The position numbers were made by a program, and so were the translations under genes. 64,000 nucleotides of DNA from positions 186,001 through 250,000 of the forward strand of contig NHZP01000056.1 in assembly GCA_003313425.1 (NCBI GenBank), read 5' to 3'. Source of the DNA: Pseudopyrenochaeta lycopersici. Its lineage: Eukaryota > Ascomycota > Dothideomycetes > Pleosporales > Pseudopyrenochaetaceae. The notes beneath the pieces are model-generated. The model searched no databases, was not told the origin of the DNA, and was given only the letters and a program-made list of their open reading frames with translations. This document shows, piece by piece, positions 20,133-31,311 of this stretch; position 1 is the stretch's first letter; every line of letters starts with the position of its first letter.

Positions 20133-20342
20133 TGTCAGGGTTCGGCTGCGATCTGGTTCAGCAGCGATGCTCGAGTAACGAATAGCAATAGTATTAGCTT
20201 AGCTAGGGACGAGACTAGGTACAAGACGTAGCACGAAGAAGGAGAAAAGGGTTTCACGTCCGTGATCCCTTCAGGATCACGGTTCTGCGGTGATCCGCTC
20301 CGGATCGTCGTGTCCGTGCTCGTGTCGCGTGGTCCCGTGACA
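20133..20342 (-). repeat. 5' LTR of gypsy element
   Basis: 210 bp, TGTCAGGG...CCCGTGACA. Transcription would start in this copy and run leftward. Only 32 bp separate it from the gag ATG. The bases right after it on the minus strand (TTACGTAGCACCAACC) do not begin with TGG, so I see no standard tRNA primer site. Confidence 0.93.
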
Positions 20343-20520
20343 TGTAGCGACATTCAGTCATCTGCTTGGACTGGACTAACTTGGACTGGACTGGACGGAC
20401 TGGCTTTCGAACTGGACGTGGACTGGCCTTCCAGTCCAATCAGACTGGACTGGATTGATGCCCGTGGAGGTCCCGGAGCTCCAGTGGCCTTACCCGAACA
20501 GGCAGAACGTGATACACCCG
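20343..20520. repeat. hAT terminal remnant with GGACTGG repeats
   Basis: Several copies of GGACTGGACTGG and GGACTGGATT followed by GGAGCTCCAGTGGCCTTACC. The same arrangement (repeats, then GGAGCTCCAATGACTTAACC) forms the right end of the hAT at about 35590-35735. This is therefore probably the right end of another hAT copy whose body is gone or displaced by the retrotransposon. Confidence 0.45.
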
Positions 20521-20723
20521 AGGTGGGCGATTTGGTGTTCTCGTTCGGATCGCCAAATTCCTAACCAAAGCAGGCTTGGTAGTAGTAGATCTTATCCTGA
20601 TTAATTCAGACGCGTCCCTTTGTTTCGATGCAGTCGTTCATGGCCTCGTCGTCGCCCTTGTTGCCGCTGGCTGTCCCTGCATCACCCAATTAGCCATCGA
20701 ATTGCTCATTGAATCTAGCCGCT

Positions 20724-21480
20724 ATGCCACCCACGATATCAAGCTTCCTCGGAATTGATCAAACAGACGCATCTACCCGTGTTATCCTCGCTCCACCCTC
20801 TATTATTCCTGTCACCGATCGAACCCCTGCTACACGCGACGTGGACGAATTCCAACATGACGGTGCTTGGTATGTGCGATGCAGCCATCTTACCCAAAGG
20901 CCAGCATCATATAAGAGGCGAACGTCGCCCCAGTGGGCCTGGGGCGAGGATATCAAGAAGAGGGGCGATCTAACTAAGGATCGTTACTTCTGGTGTTACC
21001 TGTGTGAAAAGAAGGCCTGGAAACAAGAGTTACCCATTGTTTCCACTGGAAACAGTACCGCCCTTGATCACCTGTGTAAGAAACACAACATGGACCGTCG
21101 AACGGGTGAACTACGAAGTGCACGCCCTGCCTCTCAACCTACGTACGAGGAATACCCGGATCGGAAGGCGATCGAATTCAGGCGCATATTCAAGGATTTC
21201 AAGCAGACCTTGATTCGGTGGATCGTTTGCTGTCATATTGCTTTCTTCCAGCTCGAAAATGAATACTTCCGAGTGCTCTTGTTCTTCCTTGAGCCAAAGC
21301 TCCAAAAGCTTCTTCCAAAGGCGTGTAAGGTTATTCGGCAGTGGGTTATGGAGGAATACGAACACCAGAAGGCCTTATTGATTGAGGAGCTTGAATCGGC
21401 ACTCAGTCAGATCGCGATTTCTTTCGACCTGTGGACGTCGCCCAGCGAAAAGGCTATACTTGGTGTAACTGCCCACTTTA
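20724..21480 (+). pseudogene. hAT transposase, 5' half, cut by the MULE
   Basis: Starts at the ATG at 20724 and runs about 250 codons. It contains a BED-type finger (FWCYLCEKKAWKQEL ... HLCKKHN), then the first part of the hAT core ending ISFDLWTSPSEK and ILGVTAHF. At 21481 the MULE terminal repeat begins and the rest of the transposase is missing; nothing like its second half appears after the MULE. No internal stops occur in what remains, so truncation was probably caused by the insertion or by a later rearrangement. Confidence 0.8.
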
Positions 21481-22096
21481 TCAAGGTGGATACTCTTCGG
21501 CCACCCCCAAATCAATATTCGGCCACCCCCAGTATATAGTCAACGCGCAACAGTTTTGAGGCTACTAATCTGACCAATCAGAGGCCGCGCATCAACACAG
21601 TGGCTAGAGTCGCACTACCACAACACATCAAGAACAGCCCAAAAATATTGAGTAACAAGTGAACAATATTCTATCCCTTACCTACCTCAATTTTCTTCTT
21701 CCGATCGGCTCCATCTAAAAAAGCTCCGACGCGCCAAGCTCACCTGCATGCCAGCCCGACAATTAGCCGGCCTGGCAGAACACCAACTTTCTATTATCTG
21801 CACCTGCCGCTGCAACACCAACAGCGAATTGTCGCAATGTATCTGAGAGTCCAGAATTATTCTCCTAGGTTAGTAGTTTCTAATGAACTATTTTTCATAA
21901 CATTTGGGCGACCTTTGGCGATGTTTTTGCAGTTGTGATCAATGTGACGAAGCCTGGCGCAGGTTAGTCGGGCCGCCCGACTCGGGCGTTGCTGGTGAAC
22001 GCCCTGGCCCCCTGCCGACCTACCCAAATAGGTAACACACACAACCTCAAAATCGTAAGATTCCACCACCCGAAATTGACTTAACCGCCACCAAAA

Positions 22097-24425
22097 ATGA
22101 CTCTAGAGGGCTCGCTACACTCAGAAAACAGGGATTTCAGCCATCTCCCCGCACGGCACGATCAAGAGAACGATTCAGCAACTTGGTACCCTCGAATTTC
22201 TTATCCTCCCCGCTTCTACACTAAGGATTACAAGGTTGCCGTGAAGGATCTTAACGTATTCCTGCGCCAGGGATACTGGGGCTTCGCCGCATCTATCGAC
22301 CGACCTAAGAAGGCTAAAGTGACGAAGGATAATCCCTTCCCTGCCTATGTGAAGGTAACTCTCCGCTGCGGTTGTGGTCGAAAGTACGAGAGGAAGAGCA
22401 GGGAGAAGGAAGCTGGGGGCCGCGACTCCAGTTCAAGGATGAAAGGATGTACCTGGAAGGGAGTTCTACGGTATACCCGCAACTTGAGGGCGACTGGGGC
22501 TAGGATCTCGAGGTTCCCGATCCTTCTCACAACCACCGATCTTCTCGGAACCTGGGTCTTCCCCACTTCAGGACGATTGGCGACGCTGGAATCCTCGTAG
22601 TTGAGGACGGAGTACGCTACGATACACCTCCAGCCACAATATACTCAAAATTGATTGAGCCAGGATACCATATCACTGCCCAGGACACCCGAAACTACAT
22701 GGCGAAATGTAAGCTTCGAGAGCTTGGGGGTAGATCCAAGGCGGAGGCACTGTTTGAGGAGTTACGAAAGGACTTCAAGGACGACGATCCAGACCCTCTA
22801 TTCCCCCAGAAAGATGACGGCAAGCCTATTAAGTACTTCTTTAACGAACAAGTTGATCAGGAAGGTCGTCTTCATGCCCTGTTCTTCGCCCACCCGTACT
22901 CCATCGAGATGCTGAAGGATAACCCTGACGTACTCATGTTAGACTGTACGTACAAAACCAACAAGTTTAACATGCCCTTTCTCCACATCGTAGGAGTTAA
23001 CAACATGAACAAGACCTTTGACGTTGCCTTCGCCTTCCTTCCTAACGAGGAAGAACCCGGTTTACGATTTCGCGATTAGTTGCCTGAAAGAACTGTTCAC
23101 TGTTCTTGACCGCAGTCCAAGATGCTTTGTTACAGATCATGAAGTAGCTCTCAAGAACGCCCTTGAGAAGTACTTTCAGGAGGTCCCTCAGCGTACTTGC
23201 CTTTGGCATTTGATGAACAACTTGGAGCTGCAAGTACTCAAAATCTGGGGGGAGAACAAAGCGCCACCGGGCAAGGAGAAAGAGTATGCGGCGAAGAAGG
23301 ATGCATTCCTTCTCCGGGTGCAACAGGTGATTGATGCCCCTACAGAGGAGAGGTTCGATCAACTGTACTGCGACCTGAAGGTTAGTTACGCAGAGATCCC
23401 GGTAATCTTGACGTACATCGAAGACAACATGATGCCGAAAAAGGAGGAGTTTGCAGAGTATATCTGCAAGTACATGCCAGGCTTCGGTCAACGTACTACA
23501 TCTCGCCTTGAAAGTAGTCACGGTCGCCTCAAACGTGCCCTTCTTAATCGTTCGGGGCACCCGAATGACATTGTGAAGGACATTCACCAGCTCATCCGAA
23601 AGGATCGCAACACTGTTAAGGCCGAAATTGACGCTGCGGAGATCAGGGTTACTTCAAGTGTCAACTCACTTTGCGAAGCTCCACAACATGATTACCCCCC
23701 CTGGTTTGGCTCTCCTCAAGGGTCAACTTGACTTTGCGAAGGATCCAGCGTACGTCGACGGGACCTGCTCGAAGGCGTTCAGCTCTAAGTACGATCTCCT
23801 CTGCGAGCACGAACTGTACCGTATGTGGAAATTCGACCAGAATTTCCAGCTGACGCCTCTACAAATTGGTACCCATTGGTGGTTCTATCCCTCCCGGAAG
23901 GCTCAGGATCGACCTGCCTACCCGAAAGATCCTGCCGTTGCGAAGCCAAAGGGGAGGCCAAAGGGGGCAAAAGGGAAGGGCAAAGGTACTGCAGATGATC
24001 CCTTCAGGGTACAGGAGCGTGATCCTAACCGCCTAGAGTTTGCTCGCGCTTCCCAGAAGGTCCCTCCTTCATCTCAAAAGACTCCTCGAACCTCGCAGAA
24101 GAGAAAGATTCTCGCAGAGGAGGAACCTCCGGGGTGGTTCAAGGGGTATATGGCTGAGCAGAACAAGCGCTTCGGGAAGCTACAGAAGGAGCTGGCGTCC
24201 TATAAGAAGGGTGTTCGCTTGGCACCTATTGGGAACAATGATTCGTACGGGACCAGCGAGGACGACGACCCCGTGGAGGAAGAACAAGAGGTGGAAGAGG
24301 TAGAGGAGCTTCCCAGGAAGCGCGGGCGGGCTAAGAACCCTCCTCCTTCGTCGCTATTAGGTCCCTCTAAGCGTAAACGTACTGCAACAGCAAGGAAAGA
24401 GGCTCAGGAAAGGGGTGAATGCTGA
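22097..24425 (+). pseudogene. MULE transposase with FAR1-like N-terminus, frameshifted
   Basis: From the ATG at 22097. An N-terminal FAR1/WRKY-like region (YVKVTLRCGCGRKYERK) is followed by a DDE core: first Asp in DVLMLDCTYKTNKFNMPF, second Asp in PRCFVTDHEVALKNAL, the CLWHLMNN motif, and Glu in QRTTSRLESSHGRLKRAL. A basic Pro/Lys-rich tail ends near 24425 and includes a KPKGRPKGAKGKGKG AT-hook-like stretch. Three frame breaks are present: near 22520-22600, at about 23050 (a C-run in GAACCCGG, after FLPNEEE), and near 23650. None contains an obvious intron, so this copy is a pseudogene, although single-base sequencing errors are possible. Confidence 0.82.
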
Positions 24426-24947
24426 GGAAATCTCACCTAGATGGTACTAGATCTCAACGCAACTTGCTCGGAGGGCACCTAGGATGTAGGACGACGTCAA
24501 TTAGGACCCAGAGAGGCCGCTCACGCGCCAGGGAATGAGTATTTTAGAGTAGTTAAGGCGTTACGCAGCAGGAATTGGTTGTTGATGTTAGGACAAACAC
24601 GGAGGGTGTAGGTAGGTTTTACAGTTGACAACGCCATAACTCAACAACCACTTGCCTAAACATAACAAGATTTTTTTTTCAGGCTACCTAATGTGATGCG
24701 ATAACGAATTTTCATTTTGGTAATGTGCAGTCAAATGGTGGTAGTGTGGGTGGGTAGTGTGGGTGGGTTATTGGGTAGTTAGCTGGGCCTTGTTGAGATG
24801 GTGGGCAAATATTGAGATCAGGTAGCTGATTAATATCCTATACCTATATTGAACTAGTGTGGTGCTGTACGCGTAGCCTCAAAACTGCTGCGCGTTGACT
24901 ATATACTGGGGGTGGCCGAATATTGATTTGGGGGTGGCCGAAGAGTA

Positions 24948-27585
24948 CTCGGCCCCAATGGCTGATTCTCAGTTTCTCTTCGAGAAAGGCCGTGCTCTGC
25001 ACGGCCCTACTAGCTCAATGATCGCACACGCTCAATGATCCAAAATACTGCCTACCAACCCACTGCCATCAAAACACGCCCAACTTACATGAAATAAAAT
25101 GCCTAAAGTCACGAGGGAGGTCTCACAATACATTCGCGACACTGAGATCGTTGAAAAAGCCCTTGTGGAGCTGCGTACAGTTGCGCGGCCCAACCTCACT
25201 GCATACTGTCGAGATCGCAACATTAGCCATCTCCGCCAGCGCGTCACGCGCGCTCTTCGCGGCCTCAACAACAAGTCAACTCGCCCTGCCGCCAATAAAA
25301 AACTATCAGATGAACAAGATATTGCCCTTGAACGATTCTGTGACGCAATTGACGACGTCGGATTTGGTATCACAAAGGAGCTCGTCCGGCAGCATGCCGA
25401 CGCGCTGTTGGCCGAAGTTCATGAAGGTGATGACGACCCGCCGCGCGTAGGCGTCAACTGGGCATCTCGCTGGCTTAATTCTCATACAAAATACTATAAG
25501 ACAAAGGCAAAGCCAATTGACCTAGCTCGAAAGTTAGCGCAGTCTCCAGACGGCCTTCAGGCGTGGTTCGAGAAGTTGCAGGCATACGAGCAACGCCTCG
25601 CCATCTCCGACGCAAACAAGTACAATATGGATGAGACCGGGATCCGTATAGGTATTTCAAAGGACTGTTACGTATATACAAAACACGGGCGCCAAGTCCT
25701 TATACCTACCGCGACGAATCGAGAGCTCATTTCTATAATGGAGTGCTGCTCCGCAGATGGCCGAGTTATCGCACCTATGCTTATCATTAAGGCAAAGTCA
25801 ATACTAGAGCAATGGGCGGTCGATTTACCTGACGATTACCTTATAAATATCACCGATAGTGGCTACGCCAACGACTTTACAGCCATGGACTGGATGAACC
25901 ACTTTGACAAGATGACTGCGGAGAGCGCCCAGGGCGCGTGGAGACTCCTCCTCATTGACGGCCATGGATCTCATCTCACGTATGAGTTTGCAAAGTACGC
26001 GGAGAGTAATCGTATACAGCTTTTTGCCCTCCCTCCGCACACTACTCATCTACTCCAGCCACTTGACGTAGGCTGTTTTCAGCCTCTAAAGTGGTATCAC
26101 GCTCGGACGCTTGACTGGGCCTCTCGTACAGGCGCAACTGAAATCAGACGCTCAGATTTCTTAGCAACTCTCTCACAAATCAGAGGGCAGGCGTTTACGC
26201 CGCGTACAGTAAAGGGAGGCTGGCGCAAAACAGGCCTCTCACCCTTCTGCCCTGAGCAGGTAATCAAGCCTCTGAGAGCCCAGGAGGCTACCCGCGCTGT
26301 TCAGGAGGTAATAGCAGCCGTTGACTGCGTACAGGAGCCCTTAACTCCTACTTGGCAGTCGTCTGATGAGGAGGACGACGGCGTCTCTGCAGTACTTAGG
26401 GGCCTCTCTCCTCCTACGCACAGTCGACTACTCCGCCAGCTACTAGGCGCCATAGGTACGCCTTTGTTTACGGAGCTCTCTCAGCCTTTTGAAACACCTC
26501 GGCCCCGCCGACTGCCTGGCGATATAGGGTGGAGTACGCCGAAGACGATACGTACACTTAATTTACAAGAGAAAGCTGTTGCGTATACACTGAGAAAGTG
26601 GCTGCCGCGCGAGCAAGCGGAGGACGTGATTTCAACGCTCAAAGGCAGCTCGGCAATAGCCCGCAACGCAGCAAGGCTGGAGCAAGCTCTCCACCAAACA
26701 AAGGCTGCGGAGCACGCTCGCGCTGAGCGTCGTAGGCGTAATCAACGTGTAGTTGACGTTGGCGGAGGTCCTGTTTACGCTGGAGACTGCCGTAGGATGG
26801 CTGCGGAGAGGGTCGTCAACGAGGCCGCCAAACAAGAAGCCGCCGTCGCCGCGCGCCACCAAAAGGCGCTCGTCAAACGATTCAATACTTGGAAGAAAAT
26901 ACTATCAAACGTACGTAATTGGGGCAAAAAGTCAATTAGGCGTCACCGTGAGGGCCTACTTGTCACGCGCAGCAGGTCTTATATGACTATATTTGACGGC
27001 CCAGTCATCAAAACTTTGGCAGATGAACTAACGCGTTGGGAGTACAGAGTCAACGACCCAGCGCTGGCCGCGCGATTCCAGAATTTGTATGAGAACTCCA
27101 TACAAACATTAGAGGAGAGAGGCAAGTTTATGGCAAGGCGTTCTATCATGGAGAGCTCGATTTCAGCACTTGAAGTCGCATACGTCAACTGTGGCGGCAT
27201 GGATCCTTATACGCGGCACCTGCAAAGGAAAGGAGACGCACCTACGCTGCCATCCTTCCCTGAAGGAAAACAAGCAATAATACAAGTACAGGATAGTCAA
27301 TTTCATGTCCCTGAGACGCAGCTCGAAAATAGCCCTATTGGCAGCGACGACGAGGGCTACTCATCTCCTATTGTTGACTTTTATGACTGTATCTCGCCAG
27401 AACAGCTAGAATGGGGCTGTGAGTGATAAATCAAGTGTTTTACGATGTAATTACCATACAAATTACTATACAAAGGCATTTTACGACATTTCCATCATTG
27501 AGCGTGTGCGATCATTGAGCTAGTAGGACCGTGCGGAGCACGGCCTTTCTCGAAGAGAAACTGAGAATCAGCCATTGGGGCCGAG
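24948..27585 (+). mobile_element. pogo/Fot-type DNA transposon 1
   Basis: 2638 bp with 92-bp inverted repeats (24948-25039 and 27494-27585, two mismatches), starting CTCGGCCCCAATGG. Flanked by TA on both sides (24946-24947 and 27586-27587), the standard duplication for this group. Each repeat contains a small hairpin GGCCGTGC..GCACGGCC. The intact transposase gene suggests possible activity. Confidence 0.93.
25099..27426 (+). CDS. pogo/Fot-type DDE transposase, intact
   Basis: 775 aa from the ATG at 25099, no stops. The N-terminal helix-turn-helix region (LTAYCRDRNISHLRQRVTRA) is followed by a CENP-B-type DNA-binding region (VGVNWASRWLNSH). The DDE_1 catalytic core has Asp in YNMDETGIRIG, Asp in LLLIDGHGSHLT and the final Asp in HLLQPLDVGCFQPLK. 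The C-terminal 350 residues are an extension with a basic region (HARAERRRRNQR) of unknown role. Length is typical of the longer Fot-like proteins. Because it sits in a terminal repeat of the MULE, it arrived later than the MULE. Confidence 0.93.
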   Translation: MPKVTREVSQYIRDTEIVEKALVELRTVARPNLTAYCRDRNISHLRQRVTRALRGLNNKSTRPAANKKLSDEQDIALERFCDAIDDVGFGITKELVRQHADALLAEVHEGDDDPPRVGVNWASRWLNSHTKYYKTKAKPIDLARKLAQSPDGLQAWFEKLQAYEQRLAISDANKYNMDETGIRIGISKDCYVYTKHGRQVLIPTATNRELISIMECCSADGRVIAPMLIIKAKSILEQWAVDLPDDYLINITDSGYANDFTAMDWMNHFDKMTAESAQGAWRLLLIDGHGSHLTYEFAKYAESNRIQLFALPPHTTHLLQPLDVGCFQPLKWYHARTLDWASRTGATEIRRSDFLATLSQIRGQAFTPRTVKGGWRKTGLSPFCPEQVIKPLRAQEATRAVQEVIAAVDCVQEPLTPTWQSSDEEDDGVSAVLRGLSPPTHSRLLRQLLGAIGTPLFTELSQPFETPRPRRLPGDIGWSTPKTIRTLNLQEKAVAYTLRKWLPREQAEDVISTLKGSSAIARNAARLEQALHQTKAAEHARAERRRRNQRVVDVGGGPVYAGDCRRMAAERVVNEAAKQEAAVAARHQKALVKRFNTWKKILSNVRNWGKKSIRRHREGLLVTRSRSYMTIFDGPVIKTLADELTRWEYRVNDPALAARFQNLYENSIQTLEERGKFMARRSIMESSISALEVAYVNCGGMDPYTRHLQRKGDAPTLPSFPEGKQAIIQVQDSQFHVPETQLENSPIGSDDEGYSSPIVDFYDCISPEQLEWGCE

Positions 27586-27597
27586 TATCCACCTTGA

Positions 27598-28259
27598 AGA
27601 AGATTGCAAGGCGGCCGTGAGGCTGACAGCGAGCCTCTCAAGACGCCACAGGCCAGCACCGTCGGTTGGAACCAACATCATCTCCCCGAACCCGGAGTGC
27701 GCAGTGTGTCCTTGAGAAGCTCTGGGGTTGGTAGGATTCCATATCTGCTGTTAGGAGCATTCGTGTAACACGCATGTACGGCTCAAACAAAGGCTCTGCG
27801 GCGGGCGCTTGCGTGCCTAGTGCGCCCTTGGCGTGTACGTGACCCATCCAAGCCCACTTTCAACATGACGTCTGGCATCTGAAGAAGCTAAAATCGTCCA
27901 TCTGGGGGGTTTGAAAACATTTTACCAAACTATCAGTGCCCGCATGTGAATGTACACGATGCGCCAGCAACGGTTGCCTTGATCACTCTTGTTCTGCGCC
28001 AAGCGCCTTCGTATCTGCCCCTCTCGTGTGATCTTTGTGCCCACCACCACGCCGCTTCTGTACCACGACATCCCCCCACGTACTCGCTCGTGCAACCACA
28101 GCACTTGATTTCTACAGCCAGTTCAACTGCAGGCTTGACGTCTTTGTCTCGATCGCGCAATCAGTGAGCCCGAGAGCCGCCGCATCTCCCCCGTGCTATC
28201 CCCGAGTATGCAATCAGCGTATATTCACATACGAAGACGCCAGCCTTGCAAGAACAAGA
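27598..28259. other. Intergenic region upstream of the CUE/Smr gene
   Basis: About 660 bp between the transposon nest and the first host gene. I see no coding similarity, RNA gene or repeat. The last 200 bp are pyrimidine-rich, as in many fungal promoters, and probably hold the promoter and 5' leader of the downstream gene. Confidence 0.5.
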
Positions 28260-29943
28260 ATGGATGAAGACTTGTGCATTCCTGAGGTATGTCAGGCGCG
28301 TGCATGTTGCAGTCGCACAACCTCGCTAACTGCCGCTGGTTTGCGGCCCACAGCAGGAGTATTGCCCGCCAATAGATCCTGGCCTCATATCCGCCATATA
28401 CTTCGATTACGTCGGCCAGGACAACGCAATTGGCTCTGCCAGGCAACTGCTCGACTCGTTGAAGGCAACCGCCGCTGAAGAAGCGCTAACCGACTTCAAC
28501 CCCTCGGGCTACAGCGAAAGCCCCGGTGACGACAGTCCCGGCAAACACAGCACGGATGCTGACTCCAACGCCGATGTATGGGCCACACAAACCGTCCTTA
28601 CCGACAACTCGAACCTGTCAAACGATCTGTCTACATTGAGCGTCAGCGACCGTTCGGCAAACGAGTCAGAGGGTGGCTACTTCAAGGATACCCAACACTT
28701 CGATGCGCAGACAAAGGAGCTGCTGCTCGCAGAAACCTTTCCAAGCCTCCCTGTGGCGAAAATTGCATACACGCTGAGGAAATGCGGCGACGATTTCAGC
28801 AAGGCAACCGATGAGCTGCTAAACCAAGTCTACTTCGAGGCTGCCAGGACCAGCCCGACTGAGGAAGGATCAATCGTCAAGGGCATTGACGCTTTCTCCG
28901 AAGACCACCACATTCCGCAACGAGGAAAGAAAGGCAAATCCAAGAAGAAGCAGAGCGTGCCGTTGTACGGCACAGATACAGCCTACTCGTCCGAGTCAGA
29001 CGTAGCGACAACGTCGCCAGCAAATCGATGGGCCAATTCGAGTCGTGATGTTGATTTCATCGCATCGCGCACAAGCCTTTCTGCGCAGACAGTCTCCTCC
29101 TTATACCATGCGAATGGCGCTTCGCTGTCGGCAACCGTGCTAGCCGTAGTGCGCAGAGACATCAAGGCACATGGAAAGGACGGTGAGCCAGACGCCGCTC
29201 TAGTACAGGATGCGCTTGCTCTCAATGAAGATTTCGCAACGATTGATCTTGAACACGCACTCGCCCTAGTACGCCTCGCATCGCCGTCCACAGTAAATGC
29301 GCACAAACTAGCCAAATCACTTACAGAACAGCCTGCCAGTGAAACGGGTGGCAGGGGTGGCATTAAGCTTGATTTGCGCTATGCTCCAGTAAATCTCTCC
29401 GAACCCACCCCCGAACTATCGAAGCTTCCAACCTTGGCGCCCTCTGCACGGCCACGCGATGTCGCATCAACTGCCCGCGCTCGGAGTGAAGCGTTCCAGA
29501 ATGCCTCCGCCGCCTATCGCAAGGGTAGATCCAATCCACTCATGAAGGCAGCAGCGGGCTACTATGCCCAAGAAGGCCGCGATCTCAACGCCAACCTCAA
29601 GGCTATGAATGCAGCTGAAAGCGACCTTTTTGTTGCCGCGCAATCTGGCCCTACTTATCTCGACCTACACGGTGTTACTGTGGCAGACGCAACACGTATC
29701 GCCAAGCAGCGGACACAGGCTTGGTGGCAAGGCTTGGGTGAGCGCAAAATTCCCGAGTGGAGTGGGTCAGGGAGGCGGGGTGGGGGCGAGGCATATCGCA
29801 TTATCACAGGACTCGGAAGGCATAGTGAAGGGGGAAGGGGGAAGCTGGGGCCTGCTGTTGCCAAGGCACTCGTAAACGAAGGTTGGAAGGTCGAGATTGA
29901 GTCAGGAGAGTTACTTGTCACTGGCCTAGCGAGGCGCCAGTGA
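28260..29943 (+). CDS. CUE-DUF1771-Smr domain protein (possible Cue2-like no-go-decay nuclease)
   Basis: Exon 1 (28260-28286) encodes MDEDLCIPE; a 67-bp intron (28287-28353, GTATGT...GCTAAC...CACAG) precedes exon 2 (28354-29943), total 538 aa. Around residues 105-145 is a CUE-like ubiquitin-binding region (LAETFPSLPVAKIAYTLRKC). Then come a linker with a basic patch, DUF1771 (SAAYRKGRSNPLMKAAAGYY) and a C-terminal Smr domain with the LDLHG motif (TYLDLHGVTVADA) and the glycine-rich RIITGLGRHS. In yeast, Cue2, with the same CUE/Smr arrangement, cuts mRNA at stalled ribosomes; this product may do the same in the cytoplasm. Note the alternative acceptor three bases downstream (CAGCAG), which would drop one Gln. 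It is intact and the best anchor to core genome. Confidence 0.88.
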
Positions 29944-31311
29944 GTATTTGTTGCCATGTCCTGTTAAAATTCGCTTCTTTGATACATATTAGCGACATAT
30001 TACCTATGCAATTGGTGTGCAATACCACGCAAATGACTATTTGTACATGACAGTAGAGCATAGTATAGCAAATATCTGCAAATGCAAATATAGACACATC
30101 TTGCAATATCACGGACCAGCTTGTGGCGTCCAAATGCCATGTAGATAGCGTACGAGGCTCGAGCGACAATTGTTTCAAATGCGTGTTTCGCCGCCTTTGT
30201 AGCCGCCTTGTCGTATTCGTCCTAGCGCCTACACTAAGATTTAAGCTTCTTTCGACCATCGCATCTTCGTCGTACAACTGAAGAGCCCACAATGTCTCAA
30301 ACGACCTCTAATCTATTACAAAGTGTTTGTAATATCGTGTCTGGCATGTTCTATGCGCAAACATGGGCATTGTGTTGTTTCAAACCTCCTTCCCCCCTCA
30401 GATCGGGCTTGTGTCGGCATGCAGGTCGGCGCCATTGGTTTCATGGGAGTTGCAACGTGAACGGCAACATGAGGGCACTGCTTTCAAATATTGCCCATGT
30501 TGATTTTTCGACTTCTAGACCATCATGAATCGTTTTTCCCGGGTCAAGTGATGAGGGTGCTTCATTGCGCCATCTTAGAGACAAAGCTTGATTGCGTCCA
30601 AATGCAAGGCAAAAGAGAGGTCCATACCAATGGTGGTGTGCAAACTCAGGGATGCAAGTGCTTGAATGATACTTGTCATCTTTCGCACTCAAAGTGGAGT
30701 CAATCTGTCATTATGCTATTTCTTCAATGCCACTGTCACTAGACAGATGAACGAGCCTCAAAACTCTACAGCAAACCGCACACAGTCTCTTCGGCGGCAA
30801 GAAAACGATGTTTCTATGCGATAATGTGGAGACAGCGCCCACTGCCATTGTTTTGCGTGTCTCAAACTGTACAGTCACAGACTTGACGAGTCGCTACCAA
30901 GATTGGAATAATACTGTGCATGATAGTACCTCGACCCAATCCCGTCTAGCTCGCATTGCTACAGCCCTACAACACACATTACTCTAACAACATTGATCGG
31001 CCCGCAGTGTGTCTGCTCACTGATACAGAGCACCTTATGCACATCGGCCCGCCCCAATGGGTGTTGTACGCAAGAGTATATATGGGAAGCAATTGACCTC
31101 GAAGAAAAAATCATCCACAGTTCAATCCAGGACAGTTCATCAACAGCTTCTTCGGCCTCTCTCGTTTTGGCTCTTTACATTCTTTTCCAACCTTCACTCA
31201 TTCTTCAGCTACTAGCTAGCTTTCCATTCGCTCACACCACCAATTCAACCTTTTTATCCTGCCAGCTGGTGATTTTTTACACACTTTCACTTCAACTTTC
31301 TCGCCGCAGAT
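29944..31311. other. Intergenic region
   Basis: About 1.4 kb with no convincing gene. The short open frames on both strands lack domain-like content. The final 250 bp are rich in pyrimidines (CTTT/TTCA runs) and contain GTATATATGGG at about 31077, a plausible core promoter for the secreted-protein gene that follows. Confidence 0.5.

Larger units (their letters stand above)
14626..20342 (-). mobile_element. Ty3/gypsy LTR retrotransposon with chromodomain, decayed
   Basis: A 5717-bp element on the minus strand: 5' LTR at 20133-20342, gag, protease-RT-RNase H, integrase with chromodomain, 3' LTR at 14626-14836. The gene order and chromodomain place it with the chromoviruses. The LTRs differ by about an inserted T and one substitution, so insertion is fairly recent. 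However, pol carries one frameshift and one in-frame stop. The flanking 5-mers (TCAGG and TGTAG) do not match, so a target duplication is missing; LTR-LTR recombination between copies or later rearrangement may explain this. A purine-rich tract ending GGGGGGAATAG precedes the 3' LTR on the minus strand. Confidence 0.92.
21481..27597 (+). mobile_element. MULE DNA transposon with a pogo element nested in its right terminal repeat
   Basis: Left inverted repeat 21481-21565; right partner 24873-24947 plus 27588-27597. The 75-bp part (21491-21565 versus 24873-24947) differs at one base. The outer 10 bp (TCAAGGTGGA at 21481-21490) reappear inverted at 27588-27597, on the far side of the pogo element. 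The simplest reading is an 85-bp terminal repeat split by pogo insertion at a TA. Inside each repeat CGGCCACCCCCA occurs twice. The element encodes a MULE-type transposase. The bases next to its outer limits do not match as a 9-10 bp duplication. Confidence 0.78.

Noticed and set aside
21472..27606. A 9-10 bp target duplication for the MULE
   Set aside because: The bases outside the 85-bp repeats do not match; the apparent repeat TCAAGGTGGA is inverted, not direct, and so belongs to the terminal repeat.
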